Assembly (NCBI GenBank): GCA_039928925.1
Contig: JBDSSF010000003.1
Location: 62,001 to 126,000 of the forward strand
Origin: Candidatus Saccharimonadales bacterium
Lineage (GTDB): Bacteria; Patescibacteriota; Saccharimonadia; Saccharimonadales; Saccharimonadaceae
Length of the DNA stretch: 64,000 nt
Direction: 5' to 3'
Position 1 is the first letter of the stretch. Each line of letters starts with the position of its first letter. Shown here in pieces: positions 1 through 7,138 of the stretch. The notes beneath the pieces were generated by a model that ran no database searches, had not been told where the DNA came from, and saw nothing but the letters and a program-made list of their open reading frames with translations. The translations under genes were made by a program, and so were the position numbers.

Positions 1-1562
1 GTAACACCAATATTGTCGCCAAGCTGGTCAATGATACGTTCAATTGGCCTTCGAGATAATTTATACTTTTCGACTAATCCTTGTAAGCTTAGATATCCTT
101 CCTGTGCAAATTCAGCAAAATTTCCTCTTTCTTCTAAGTATATTCGAATTATCTCCTGTTGACTCGGAGAGAATGCATCCGCAACTCTGGCGCCAAACTT
201 AGATCTCACAACATCTCCAAGCTGAGGACGAAGTATTTTTATAGCCTTTTCAACCGTCATCCTGTTTAAGCAAAACTTCTTACTTAGTTCATTGATCCCC
301 TTGAAGTTATCTGGCATATCTGGAAGTATTATCTCCATACTTACAAGGTAATCCTCCAACATTGCTTGTTGGTACGTCGAATAAACGGCAGTGACATGAC
401 CACTTAATTTTGCTTGTGCAATTTCCCCTAAAACCTCTTCTATTTTACCAAGCGCATTTACTACAGTAGTGTAATCAATTTTCCATTTCCTAGCCATAGC
501 CGATACAGTGAGATAACCTTTTGGTGGTTTTTCGTTAAATAAGCCTCTTTGTTCAAGGTAAACTTCAATCGTCTGTTGTTGTTCATGAGAAAATACGTTT
601 TGTGTAGCGCGCCCTTTTTTCGCAGTTATCACTACCCCAAGTTGACCTATTAAAGCATCTACAGCCTTGATGATTGTCTTCCTATCTACTGAGAATTTTT
701 TAGCAGTTTCACCCGCAGTTAAGAAACCTTCTGGAGCAAACTCTGCAGATTGCAAATAATTATTTTTAATCTCTTCTGATTTATGCTCAGTTTCAGACAA
801 GCCTATTTCATCAATACTACTTTTCATATCATTCATGAAGTTGCTTGAATATACTATACGTTTACCTATTCCAGGAACGTTAGTAATAAGTTCATTTAAT
901 TCAGCCTTTGTAAGCTGAGTTAAGTCTAACTCTGAATTGTATTCAACAACTACCGAAGTGTCGAATACATACGTAACGTTCCCTTCCTCGTCGCACACCA
1001 ATATAGATCGTTCTAATTCAGTAACCTCAATAAAATTATAACTTGATTTTCTCATCATTCCATCAGTGCTAGCAGTTTTTAGGATTAAAGATTCTTTATT
1101 GTGAATATCGATACCAAAATCTTGTTCTAACAAAAATAATGTTGTTTTGAGACGGTTAATAATATTTTTTTCAATGAATGAAGTTTCGCCTACTCTAATA
1201 TCAACAAAAGTATCACGAGTAGGAACAATCGGACCTACCAAAGTCGTAGCACTCTTCATTATCGTATCTATTGACTGAATTGACTCCGACAAGTCTGCAA
1301 TATGATCGAGAGACTTTTCTAACTCACCAAGCTCAAAATAACTAAAAGAGAAATCTTCTGACTGAGCATTAGTCGAACCCGCTACTGTAGGCTGTTGGTC
1401 ATAAGAGCTTGTGACCTTAATCGTGAGCTCTATCAAGTCATCTAGCGCATCACTAGCATATGTATCAATTGTCTCAGGCGTGAGTTGTCGTGAAAGAATA
1501 TTATCAAGATTTGATTTAAAATTTTCGGGTTGAAAAGGAGCTATTTCTATTTTATTGTTCAT
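1..1562 (-). CDS. Partial protein with tandem 70-residue HTH-like repeats
   Basis: An open frame runs from the ATG at 1560-1562 to the window edge without a stop (520 codons, C-terminus missing). I do not recognise the family. Residues 1-270 form a divergent, helix-rich N-terminal region. From about residue 279 a unit repeats with exact 70-residue spacing: Gly/Asn anchors fall at residues 279, 349, 419 and 489. Each unit carries a G-Y/F-L-T/S start, an A-K-K-F ... D-R-x-T-I-x-K-A helix pair that looks like a helix-turn-helix, an L-G-x-V stretch, then Q-Q-x-x-I-x-x-Y-L-E-x-R-G. This suggests an array of DNA-binding or scaffold modules, but the function is inferred. A consensus promoter sits directly upstream and gives a nearly leaderless transcript. 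Confidence 0.85.
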   Translation of the reverse strand, partial: MNNKIEIAPFQPENFKSNLDNILSRQLTPETIDTYASDALDDLIELTIKVTSSYDQQPTVAGSTNAQSEDFSFSYFELGELEKSLDHIADLSESIQSIDTIMKSATTLVGPIVPTRDTFVDIRVGETSFIEKNIINRLKTTLFLLEQDFGIDIHNKESLILKTASTDGMMRKSSYNFIEVTELERSILVCDEEGNVTYVFDTSVVVEYNSELDLTQLTKAELNELITNVPGIGKRIVYSSNFMNDMKSSIDEIGLSETEHKSEEIKNNYLQSAEFAPEGFLTAGETAKKFSVDRKTIIKAVDALIGQLGVVITAKKGRATQNVFSHEQQQTIEVYLEQRGLFNEKPPKGYLTVSAMARKWKIDYTTVVNALGKIEEVLGEIAQAKLSGHVTAVYSTYQQAMLEDYLVSMEIILPDMPDNFKGINELSKKFCLNRMTVEKAIKILRPQLGDVVRSKFGARVADAFSPSQQEIIRIYLEERGNFAEFAQEGYLSLQGLVEKYKLSRRPIERIIDQLGDNIGV

Positions 1563-1574
1563 GAATTTAATTAT

Positions 1575-1603
1575 ATTGTATCAGAATAATGTATATATGT
1601 CAA
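1575..1603 (-). promoter_or_regulatory. Sigma70-type promoter of the repeat protein
   Basis: Read on the minus strand, a perfect TTGACA box (1598-1603) and a TACAAT box (1575-1580) are separated by 17 bp. The expected transcription start lies about 6 nt before the ATG at 1562, and there is no Shine-Dalgarno sequence, so the mRNA is probably leaderless. Confidence 0.8.
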
Positions 1604-1649
1604 TATAGTAAACGTTTAGATACGATAACTTTTACAACTATTCTAATAC

Positions 1650-1685
1650 AAATAAAAAATAGAGATTAGCTTAATACTAATCTCT
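1650..1685 (-). terminator. Intrinsic terminator after tRNA-fMet
   Basis: A 9-bp stem (AGAGATTAG / CTAATCTCT) with a 7-nt loop is followed on the minus strand by a T-rich tract. It lies directly downstream of the tRNA on the same strand. Confidence 0.75.
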
Positions 1686-1701
1686 AAATAATATCTTTTC
1701 T

Positions 1702-1779
1702 TGGTTGCGGGGGTAGGATTTGAACCTACGACCTGTTGGTTATGAGCCAACCGAGCTGACCAGACTGCTCCACCCCGCG
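1702..1779 (-). tRNA. Initiator tRNA-fMet (CAT)
   Basis: A complete cloverleaf with encoded CCA. The acceptor strands CGCGGGG and CCCCGCA leave a C1-A72 mismatch, and the D stem has A11-U24. Both are hallmarks of bacterial initiator tRNA. The anticodon loop is CTCATAA. The last three anticodon-stem pairs are U-A, G-C, G-C rather than the usual three G-C pairs, a minor deviation. It is followed by an intrinsic terminator. Confidence 0.93.
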
Positions 1780-1826
1780 GCACGTGTACTATTCTAACAG
1801 AGTGAAGAGCAGTTTACAAGTTTGGT

Positions 1827-2267
1827 CTATTGCTGTTTATTACCACCAAAAATAAAGTTCATCCACTGTTGAAACTTACTCTGTTGAGCTACGGGCTTTG
1901 CGGTAATAGTCGCTATTGATTGGATATCAGCATTTTTTGCAGCTTCACTATTTTGAGGTAGTATAAGTACACTCTCACCTGGCGTTACAAGTCCGAGACG
2001 GTCACGAACGGCTAGCTCTTGATACTCGTTACTCTGATAATATTTCTTTTCAAATGCGAGGCTCTGCACTTCTAAATCTGCTAATTTTTGCTGTCTTGAC
2101 TTACCGTCAACTTCTTTTTGAAGATCATAATTTCGTTGCATGACCCCTATCGATCCCCATGCCCAACTTGCTCCAATAAGTAGTGCAATCGTAATTACAA
2201 CGTTATTAATCGTGAAATAACGATGTGAAATATGGTAATATGTTTTTCGGATGTTTATTTTTTTCAT
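1827..2267 (-). CDS. DivIC/FtsB-family septum formation initiator
   Basis: A 146-residue single-pass membrane protein: basic N-terminus, one transmembrane helix at about residues 22-42, then a coiled coil to about residue 80. The block Y-Q-E-L-A-V-R-D-R-L-G-L-V-T-P-G-E that follows is diagnostic of the DivIC/FtsB family. These proteins join FtsL and FtsQ/DivIB in the divisome and regulate septal peptidoglycan synthesis. The C-terminal tail of about 35 residues is low complexity. A TATAAT box lies about 16 nt upstream of the ATG on the minus strand. It sits between two tRNA genes, away from other division genes. Confidence 0.85.
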   Translation of the reverse strand: MKKINIRKTYYHISHRYFTINNVVITIALLIGASWAWGSIGVMQRNYDLQKEVDGKSRQQKLADLEVQSLAFEKKYYQSNEYQELAVRDRLGLVTPGESVLILPQNSEAAKNADIQSIATITAKPVAQQSKFQQWMNFIFGGNKQQ

Positions 2268-2325
2268 GATTTAACTACATTCATTATAGCCCACTATGCT
2301 AGCAATAGGCTATAATATATCGAAC

Positions 2326-2401
2326 GGGGGCGTAGCTCATCGGTCAGAGCAGGCGGCTCATAACCACTTGGTAGGTGGTTCAACTCCACCCGCCCCCACC
2401 A
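2326..2401 (+). tRNA. tRNA with CAT anticodon (Ile2 or elongator Met)
   Basis: A 76-nt cloverleaf with encoded CCA, a perfect GGGGGCG/CGCCCCC acceptor stem and loop CTCATAA. It is not the initiator, since G1-C72 pairs. The anticodon arm context (AGCAGGCG...CTTGGT) resembles tRNA-Ile2, whose C34 is converted to lysidine by TilS, but elongator Met cannot be excluded. One anticodon-stem position (29-41) is a C-A mismatch. A TATAAT box at 2311-2316 lies about 10 nt upstream, and a terminator follows. Confidence 0.88.
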
Positions 2402-2414
2402 GTCATGATGAATT

Positions 2415-2433
2415 GCCTCTTCGGAGGCTTTTT
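2415..2433 (+). terminator. Intrinsic terminator of the tRNA
   Basis: A GCCTC-TTCG-GAGGC tetraloop hairpin followed by TTTTT, 13 nt after the tRNA CCA end. Confidence 0.85.
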
Positions 2434-2497
2434 GTATCTGTACAGGCATGGTTATGACCATATCAAGTTCGTTGCTGCGGCAACCACAGATTCAAAT

Positions 2498-2911
2498 ATG
2501 CGTGAAAATGCGTCCCAATATGCGGTTGGAACGTTTCTTGATAAACCTGATGCCCTAAGAACTCTTAGGAATACCGGCGTTCTCGAAGGTGATCTTGGTG
2601 CCATAGTAACAAACGCGACCATCTTTGCGATTGCAGCAACTACTACCTATTATATTAAAGGTACTAAGCTATTTGGGGGCGGAGTCATTAGCTTCAAAAC
2701 AGAAAATGGCGAAAAGCCTTTTAAGCCAACTATGGCATGGGGAGACTATATTGCTTACATGGAGAAAAATCACCCTGATGCAACAGCAGTTGCTCGTCAT
2801 ATAAGAGTTGGGGCTACGAAAAAAGCCAACGAGAACGTCATTGCAGTCATGGGTTATTTGATTGAGCAAGGAATCATAAATGAACAACTCATCATCAATA
2901 GCTACAAGTAG
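2498..2911 (+). CDS. Hypothetical protein, possibly a truncated gene remnant
   Basis: The frame is open from inside the tRNA, but translation from there would cross the tRNA and its terminator, so I place the start at the first later in-frame ATG (137 residues). No Shine-Dalgarno sequence precedes it. I do not recognise the family. The product is soluble with an Ala-rich centre and the C-terminal stretch K-K-A-N-E-N-V-I-A-V-M-G-Y-L-I-E-Q-G. Its position immediately 3' of a tRNA and the lack of a clean start suggest either a gene that lost its N-terminus on insertion or an unusual start codon. Its stop overlaps the next small ORF by 32 nt. Confidence 0.45.
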   Translation: MRENASQYAVGTFLDKPDALRTLRNTGVLEGDLGAIVTNATIFAIAATTTYYIKGTKLFGGGVISFKTENGEKPFKPTMAWGDYIAYMEKNHPDATAVARHIRVGATKKANENVIAVMGYLIEQGIINEQLIINSYK

Positions 2912-3017
2912 TATTTCTCCTGATTTCTCAGAAGAAGACTTAAAAGTTCTTGTTGAATATTTCGAGCTGCTTATCGAAATTGATCGTGATTTAAAGAATA
3001 AAGTTGTTAATACTTAA
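2880..3017 (+). CDS. Small acidic protein, 45 residues, hypothetical
   Basis: An ATG at 2880 overlaps the end of the upstream ORF by 32 nt in another frame, which suggests translational coupling. The peptide has a Ser-rich N-terminus (about residues 3-13) and then a single acidic amphipathic helix with the core E-E-D-L-K-V-L-V-E-Y-F-E-L-L. It could be an antitoxin-like or partner peptide of the preceding protein, but there is no direct evidence. Confidence 0.4.
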   Translation: MNNSSSIATSSISPDFSEEDLKVLVEYFELLIEIDRDLKNKVVNT

Positions 3018-3059
3018 AGCGACAATATCTTAAGTGAGTATGGTTTTAAACTTTAATAA

Positions 3060-3572
3060 CTATCTTTTAGCTGGTGGACAAATCTCGTGTTTTCGATCAA
3101 ACCAAATCACGTTAAAAACGCTGTCTTCCAAAACACCAAAAACTCTGTGAGTTCCATCTAGCCTCAAAGAAAATAACTCATCCTCTACAATTCCTAACTG
3201 CGTTGCCCTATCTTGAGCACTTTTAATTAGCTCGTGCATTGGGATGTGGTGACTATTCGTGCCGCGAGTTCGTCCTCCGGAAGCAGTAGCTAAAGCTCCC
3301 CAGGTTGTGCTTTCTCGTGCCTTTAATGCATCCAATAAGACGTGATCAATTGACTTTGAAAATTGATGCAAAATAGCAGTTCCGCTAGCATCATTAGGAT
3401 CCTCCACAACGTCATTAAAACTGTCGAGGACAGACCAATCCTTATGCTCGGTATCAGCACGAGAGAATCTCCATGATGGACTCATATGATAAGAGCTTTC
3501 AACTTTTTCTGTTGACCTAGGTGTCTTATTGCTAGAAACATCTACCGCAATAACAGGAACTTTAGCACTCAT
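3060..3572 (-). CDS. Candidate toxin of a Panacea toxin-antitoxin pair
   Basis: A 170-residue protein whose ATG follows the stop of the Panacea antitoxin by one nucleotide. The first 100 residues are polar and not recognised. The last 45 hold an L-R-L-D-G-T-H-R-V-F-G-V strand followed by V-I-W-F-D-R-K-H-E-I, a strand-turn-strand pattern seen in small toxins that bind or cleave RNA and in phage-associated proteins. Panacea antitoxins are known to pair with many unrelated toxins, so the toxin role is inferred from position and size. Which biochemical activity it has cannot be read from the sequence. Confidence 0.55.
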   Translation of the reverse strand: MSAKVPVIAVDVSSNKTPRSTEKVESSYHMSPSWRFSRADTEHKDWSVLDSFNDVVEDPNDASGTAILHQFSKSIDHVLLDALKARESTTWGALATASGGRTRGTNSHHIPMHELIKSAQDRATQLGIVEDELFSLRLDGTHRVFGVLEDSVFNVIWFDRKHEICPPAKR

Positions 3573-3573
3573 T

Positions 3574-4023
3574 TTATCGTGATGAAATTCCAGTGTAATA
3601 ATCTTGCATTACATCTTTAGAAATAACCGCGTTTGAGGATTCACCCATTGGTGTCTCGCCCCTTGCATCTTTCCAAGGACGCTCTCTATGCGTAAGCTCA
3701 CTTAGATAAAAAGGTTCTTTTTCTCCGTAAAATGCTAAAACTACATCAATCGTGTGTGTATCTTCTGCGCTAAATTCATGGTCTGAATAATCGGACAAAA
3801 AACTCTTTTCAAGGACATAGAGACCTTTATGTTTAGCGTACAGTTCAACACTCACAGGACCATTAGCCCATGCTTGGAAATCCTCATCAAAAAGGGGTTT
3901 TCCTTCCCACACCAAAGACCACGCTTGTGAATAGTACGCAAGCTTTTGAAGCTTTAGGGGAGTTAAGTTATCACCAGACGACTCAATGATCTTTCTGGCA
4001 ACGTGCAAAATTGATTGTTTCAT
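3574..4023 (-). CDS. Panacea (SocA/GepA-like, DUF4065) antitoxin
   Basis: 149 residues from the second Met; the first in-frame ATG at 4041 only adds M-L-Y-N-L-D. The N-terminal half carries the Panacea signature: L-T-P-L-K-L-Q-K-L-A-Y-Y-S-Q-A, then P-L-F-D-E-D-F-Q-A-W and N-G-P-V-S-V-E-L-Y. Panacea domains occur in phage GepA proteins and in the SocA adaptor, and they neutralise diverse toxins in bacterial and prophage toxin-antitoxin operons. Here the antitoxin is the first gene and the candidate toxin follows after 1 nt. The pair lies in an accessory island, as expected for a mobile defence or addiction module. Confidence 0.8.
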   Translation of the reverse strand: MKQSILHVARKIIESSGDNLTPLKLQKLAYYSQAWSLVWEGKPLFDEDFQAWANGPVSVELYAKHKGLYVLEKSFLSDYSDHEFSAEDTHTIDVVLAFYGEKEPFYLSELTHRERPWKDARGETPMGESSNAVISKDVMQDYYTGISSR

Positions 4024-4107
4024 ATCTAAATTGTACAACAATTAACTATTTATGAACACAAATCCCCTTACCCGTTATTGTGGACGCGTCTTTCCATTCT
4101 AATAGCA

Positions 4108-4130
4108 CCCGACATAAAATCGGGCTTTTT
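4108..4130 (+). terminator. Orphan plus-strand terminator
   Basis: A CCCGA/TCGGG hairpin followed by CTTTTT. It works only on the plus strand, yet no plus-strand gene lies upstream. A short T/C-rich stretch ending in AGCACCC just before it weakly resembles the 29-bp repeats at 6474, 6958 and 7713, which also precede terminators. Confidence 0.55.
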
Positions 4131-4177
4131 GTTACATTTTTATAACTGTCTTTATTTGAAGTGCAGACAATTCCTAT

Positions 4178-5554
4178 CTAAAACCAGCGATATGAGTCTC
4201 GAATATCATGATACGAGTACCCTGCCTCACCAGGAATAGCACGCTTGCGGGCAAACTCTGCAACCGAAACAATATATTCAACAGAGAAAAATTCATGAAG
4301 CATAATTGCAATTAAACTTGCAGCAGGGAACATAAATCCCGATTCAATATGTCGAATATGTATCCACGGCTTATCCTCAAAATCATCTGGAAATAATTGT
4401 TCGCTAGATAAAAAATCTACTGAGTTTTTCTTGCTACTATTATCATAATTTTCATCCAAAATAGCTTCATCAAGTTTAAGTTCGTAACCAAGCTGAAGAA
4501 ATGCAGCCTTTAGCGGTTCCTTGAATAAAAAAGTTCGCGTCATCATCATTCCTGAGATTAGTTTTGCGATAACAGAACTTGTAAAAGGAAAGATTGTATA
4601 TGGGGCAACAGCCCTTAGTACCTCTGTTTTATGAAGTGCGTCTAGGTTGTCGTAATTTGAGTGCATAACAAAATGATCAGATCGATCCGGTGGTTTGTAA
4701 AGATCCAATTTCTCGGTCAATTCCTCAATTGATTTGCCCACAAGACTAGTAAAATCAAAAGCATCTACGTAGAGGTAAGGGGCGATGTATTTTCCATAAA
4801 CACCTTTACGCTCAGCTTGCTTCATGATCGCACCTGCAGATGGTAGAAAATCCAACTTTGAAGGATACACATCCTCTACAGCTATAGTCTGCACGCCGTA
4901 CCATCGTCTAGTTGAGATCATAATTTGAGCTTGCCACAGCCGAAACTCTTGTTTTGTTATCGGTTTTTTCGCATCAAGCTTCTCTTGAATTTGTTTCGCG
5001 GTGGCAAGATCCTTGTTTGATTTTACCTCTGAAAGATAGGGGGTGATATCGGGTACAGGATTGTACAAGCTTAAATCACCCACGCGAAGTGTATTAGTAA
5101 TATCATGTATCATAACGTATCCACCGTTAAGTACGGCATTTTTTGCCCATTCAACTTCACGTTTTCTGCCAGACTTGTCGTTGGCAGCACCTGGTGATCT
5201 TGCTTGAGACAGGACGCTTATGACAAACCTCGTATAACCATTAGATCGCCATGCCATGCCGTCACCTACCGTCCTAAAAGCATAGGCTAAAGTCTTGTTC
5301 CTCTTTCTTTGTTTGAGTATTTCATTATTTCCTGACTTTCGAGCTTCTTGCTTGCCCTCAGACACCACCTTATCAGTACTCTCAATCAACTCAAGTAAAC
5401 CTAGCTGCAACTCTAGGTGCCTTTTTGGGTTATTGTAGAACTCTGCTTTCTTTGCCTGTTTAACAAGGTCAATAAGTGACGGTAAGAAAGACAAGTAGTA
5501 TGGATCGGTAAATAGACCATACCCGTCTTTCATGAATTGATGTGTCTCGTACAT
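4178..5554 (-). CDS. Uncharacterised protein, possible PD-(D/E)XK nuclease
   Basis: 458 residues, no signal peptide or membrane segment. I do not recognise a named family. Around residues 145-195 there is a D-I-T-N-T-L-R-V-G-D-L-S-L stretch, then Y-L-S-E-V-K-S and a helix T-A-K-Q-I-Q-E-K. An Asp strand, an E-x-K strand and a Gln-bearing helix are the layout of PD-(D/E)XK nucleases, so a nuclease core is plausible but unproven. The rest is helix-rich. The neighbouring 229-residue gene lies 32 nt upstream on the same strand, and both sit in a tRNA-linked accessory region beside a toxin-antitoxin pair, which suggests a two-gene defence-like module. Confidence 0.7.
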   Translation of the reverse strand: MYETHQFMKDGYGLFTDPYYLSFLPSLIDLVKQAKKAEFYNNPKRHLELQLGLLELIESTDKVVSEGKQEARKSGNNEILKQRKRNKTLAYAFRTVGDGMAWRSNGYTRFVISVLSQARSPGAANDKSGRKREVEWAKNAVLNGGYVMIHDITNTLRVGDLSLYNPVPDITPYLSEVKSNKDLATAKQIQEKLDAKKPITKQEFRLWQAQIMISTRRWYGVQTIAVEDVYPSKLDFLPSAGAIMKQAERKGVYGKYIAPYLYVDAFDFTSLVGKSIEELTEKLDLYKPPDRSDHFVMHSNYDNLDALHKTEVLRAVAPYTIFPFTSSVIAKLISGMMMTRTFLFKEPLKAAFLQLGYELKLDEAILDENYDNSSKKNSVDFLSSEQLFPDDFEDKPWIHIRHIESGFMFPAASLIAIMLHEFFSVEYIVSVAEFARKRAIPGEAGYSYHDIRDSYRWF

Positions 5555-5586
5555 TGTTCCAGTATAGATCTAGTAATCAATTCACA

Positions 5587-6276
5587 CTATAAGAGCCGGG
5601 TACCAAACTCCTGCACCTCAGTAATCCTCATTTCACTATCGATTTTTACTAACCCTGCGTCCACATTTTTTAATGCCCTAATTTTTTGAGCAAAATCATA
5701 CTTAGGATAAAACAGCTTCGAAAAACTATTAGGTATATATAAGTAACCAGGTTCAGGGTAAAGTTTGATCAACCTGTGTCCAGTTTCGTTGCCATACTGC
5801 ATAACTAAACTCAGCTCAGAAATATTTGGACTTAAGTCCTTGATCTTTTCCGCTAAGGACGAGAAATCTAAAGACCGCAAAGGCTTGTAAGCGTAGCAAA
5901 CAAAGATAGTTTGAGGTGAAGTATATTTCATTACTTTTTTCTTGAGCGCTTCATACAACTCATCCGTTGAATTTAAACCCCATTCAAATACCTCTATTTC
6001 GAAATTTTCACCAGTAGTGATGCCGTCACCATTCACAACCCTAAACCCAAAGTAATCCGGTTGGGAATCGATTGGATTAGGCCTCAGATAAATTAGGTTG
6101 CTCATGGCTTTACTCGCAGCCTTTGCATACATCGCAGCAATCCAGCCCTCGCGTAAGACTTTATATTTTCTTGATATGAAAGCATCATCACCAACCTCTT
6201 TAATTGTTGACTGCATAAGCTCTATCAAGATTCGAGGGTTTGTATAAGTCTTCTCATTATTAGTTCTACTACTCAT
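5587..6276 (-). CDS. Uncharacterised accessory protein paired with the downstream gene
   Basis: 229 residues, soluble, not recognised. The middle (about 70-125) has strands Y-F-G-F-R-V-V-N-G-D-G and F-E-I-E-V-F-E-W followed by a helix and the strand T-I-F-V-C-Y-A. This alternating alpha/beta pattern would fit a degenerate restriction-endonuclease-like fold. It is the first gene of the pair, followed by the 458-residue gene 32 nt downstream, so the two are probably co-transcribed. The final R-L-L is close to the stop. Confidence 0.65.
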   Translation of the reverse strand: MSSRTNNEKTYTNPRILIELMQSTIKEVGDDAFISRKYKVLREGWIAAMYAKAASKAMSNLIYLRPNPIDSQPDYFGFRVVNGDGITTGENFEIEVFEWGLNSTDELYEALKKKVMKYTSPQTIFVCYAYKPLRSLDFSSLAEKIKDLSPNISELSLVMQYGNETGHRLIKLYPEPGYLYIPNSFSKLFYPKYDFAQKIRALKNVDAGLVKIDSEMRITEVQEFGTRLL

Positions 6277-6473
6277 TTACTTTGATTATGATACCGAAAA
6301 TCTTTTTTTTAAATATTCAACGGCACTTTACATGATGAATGTTTTTGTGGGTGTAAATTTATCACCCCCCCGACAACCTAAACTAACTAGGATCGACACG
6401 GTGGTTGCGCTCTTTCTGTCCTGCTTTACAGAGATATTCACTTTATTTACTAATAGAATAACCGACCAAAGCG

Positions 6474-6502
6474 GTTCTGACTTCGTGCATAATGCCCCAC
6501 CA
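6474..6502 (+). repeat. 29-bp direct repeat, copy A
   Basis: Begins GTTCTGACTTCG and ends ATGCCCCACCA. Copies B (6958-6986) and C (7713-7741) lie in the same orientation with 24-25 of 29 bases conserved. Each copy is followed within about 20 nt by a hairpin terminator. On the opposite strand each copy reads TGGTGGGGCATT followed by ATG/GTG-x-GAA-GT(C/T)-AGA-AC. About 200 nt lie between this copy and the start of the minus-strand 229-residue gene; I see no gene in that gap. Confidence 0.85.
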
Positions 6503-6518
6503 ACCATAGGCACTATAG

Positions 6519-6544
6519 AAAAGTCTCCAGTTTGGAGGCTTTTT
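6519..6544 (+). terminator. Hairpin terminator after repeat copy A
   Basis: AAAAGTCTCC / GGAGGCTTTT stem with a 5-nt loop, ending in a T run. It is nearly symmetric and could act on both strands. No plus-strand gene precedes it. Confidence 0.65.
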
Positions 6545-6558
6545 GCTATTATAGGTTT

Positions 6559-6957
6559 ATGTACCCATCCACAATATATCGAGTTGTAGCAAAAGCATTA
6601 ATCACAGACACCAATGGCAAAGTACTTGTAGTAAAAGAAAATAATGACTTCTGGAGTCTTCCTGGGGGTGGGCTTGAGCATGGAGAGTCGGCGACAGATT
6701 GTCTTAAACGTGAGATTAAAGAAGAAATAGGCATCAAAGAAGTGTCTGTCGGCGGCATTCTGTACTCAACTAATGTTTACCTCGATCGAATTGATACCTG
6801 GATGACGTGGATTGTATACAAAGTAGCTATTAGCTCTTCTAACTTTGTAGTTGGCTACGGCGTAACTGATGCACAGTATATAGATATTCAGGATTTACAA
6901 GATACTACAGACCTTCTCGAAAAACTTATAGTTGAAACCGTTCAAGCAATTAAATAA
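6559..6957 (+). CDS. NUDIX hydrolase
   Basis: 132 residues from the ATG at 6559; the earlier ATG at 6532 lies inside the terminator and adds an atypical extension. A perfect Nudix box (G-x5-E-x7-R-E-x-x-E-E-x-G) covers residues 37-59, with metal-binding glutamates R-E-I-K-E-E. The family cleaves nucleoside diphosphates linked to another moiety; the substrate cannot be inferred. The gene occupies the whole space between repeat copies A and B, and its stop codon abuts copy B directly, so it looks like a single-gene cassette. Confidence 0.88.
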   Translation: MYPSTIYRVVAKALITDTNGKVLVVKENNDFWSLPGGGLEHGESATDCLKREIKEEIGIKEVSVGGILYSTNVYLDRIDTWMTWIVYKVAISSSNFVVGYGVTDAQYIDIQDLQDTTDLLEKLIVETVQAIK

Positions 6958-6986
6958 GTTCTGACTTCAATCATAATGCCCCACCA
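6958..6986 (+). repeat. 29-bp direct repeat, copy B
   Basis: Starts at the base after the NUDIX stop codon and ends ATGCCCCACCA. Same orientation as copies A and C, 484 bp from A and 755 bp from C. Confidence 0.85.
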
Positions 6987-7003
6987 GATTAGCCACTCAT
7001 GAT

Positions 7004-7030
7004 AGTCAGAACTTTTCTGACTCTTTTTTT
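7004..7030 (+). terminator. Intrinsic terminator after the NUDIX gene and repeat B
   Basis: AGTCAGAA / TTCTGACT stem followed by a run of seven T. Confidence 0.8.
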
Positions 7031-7138
7031 GTTACAAGTCACTTCCGATAGGCATGAAAATACCCCGTAGAACGGCCGCTATGGTATTTCCACATGGCTT
7101 ATTTACGGGGTAGCGGACCCTTTTTCTCGTTGGCGTGG

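Noticed and set aside
2375-2497. Start of the 2498-2911 gene at the first ATG (2375 or 2405).
   Set aside because: These codons lie in the tRNA and its terminator.
6332-6502. Possible tmRNA ending at repeat A (GGATCGACACGG followed later by GCCCCACCA).
   Set aside because: No matching GGGGC 5' acceptor strand and no proper T-arm before the CCACCA; two other copies of the same 3' sequence lack any upstream similarity.
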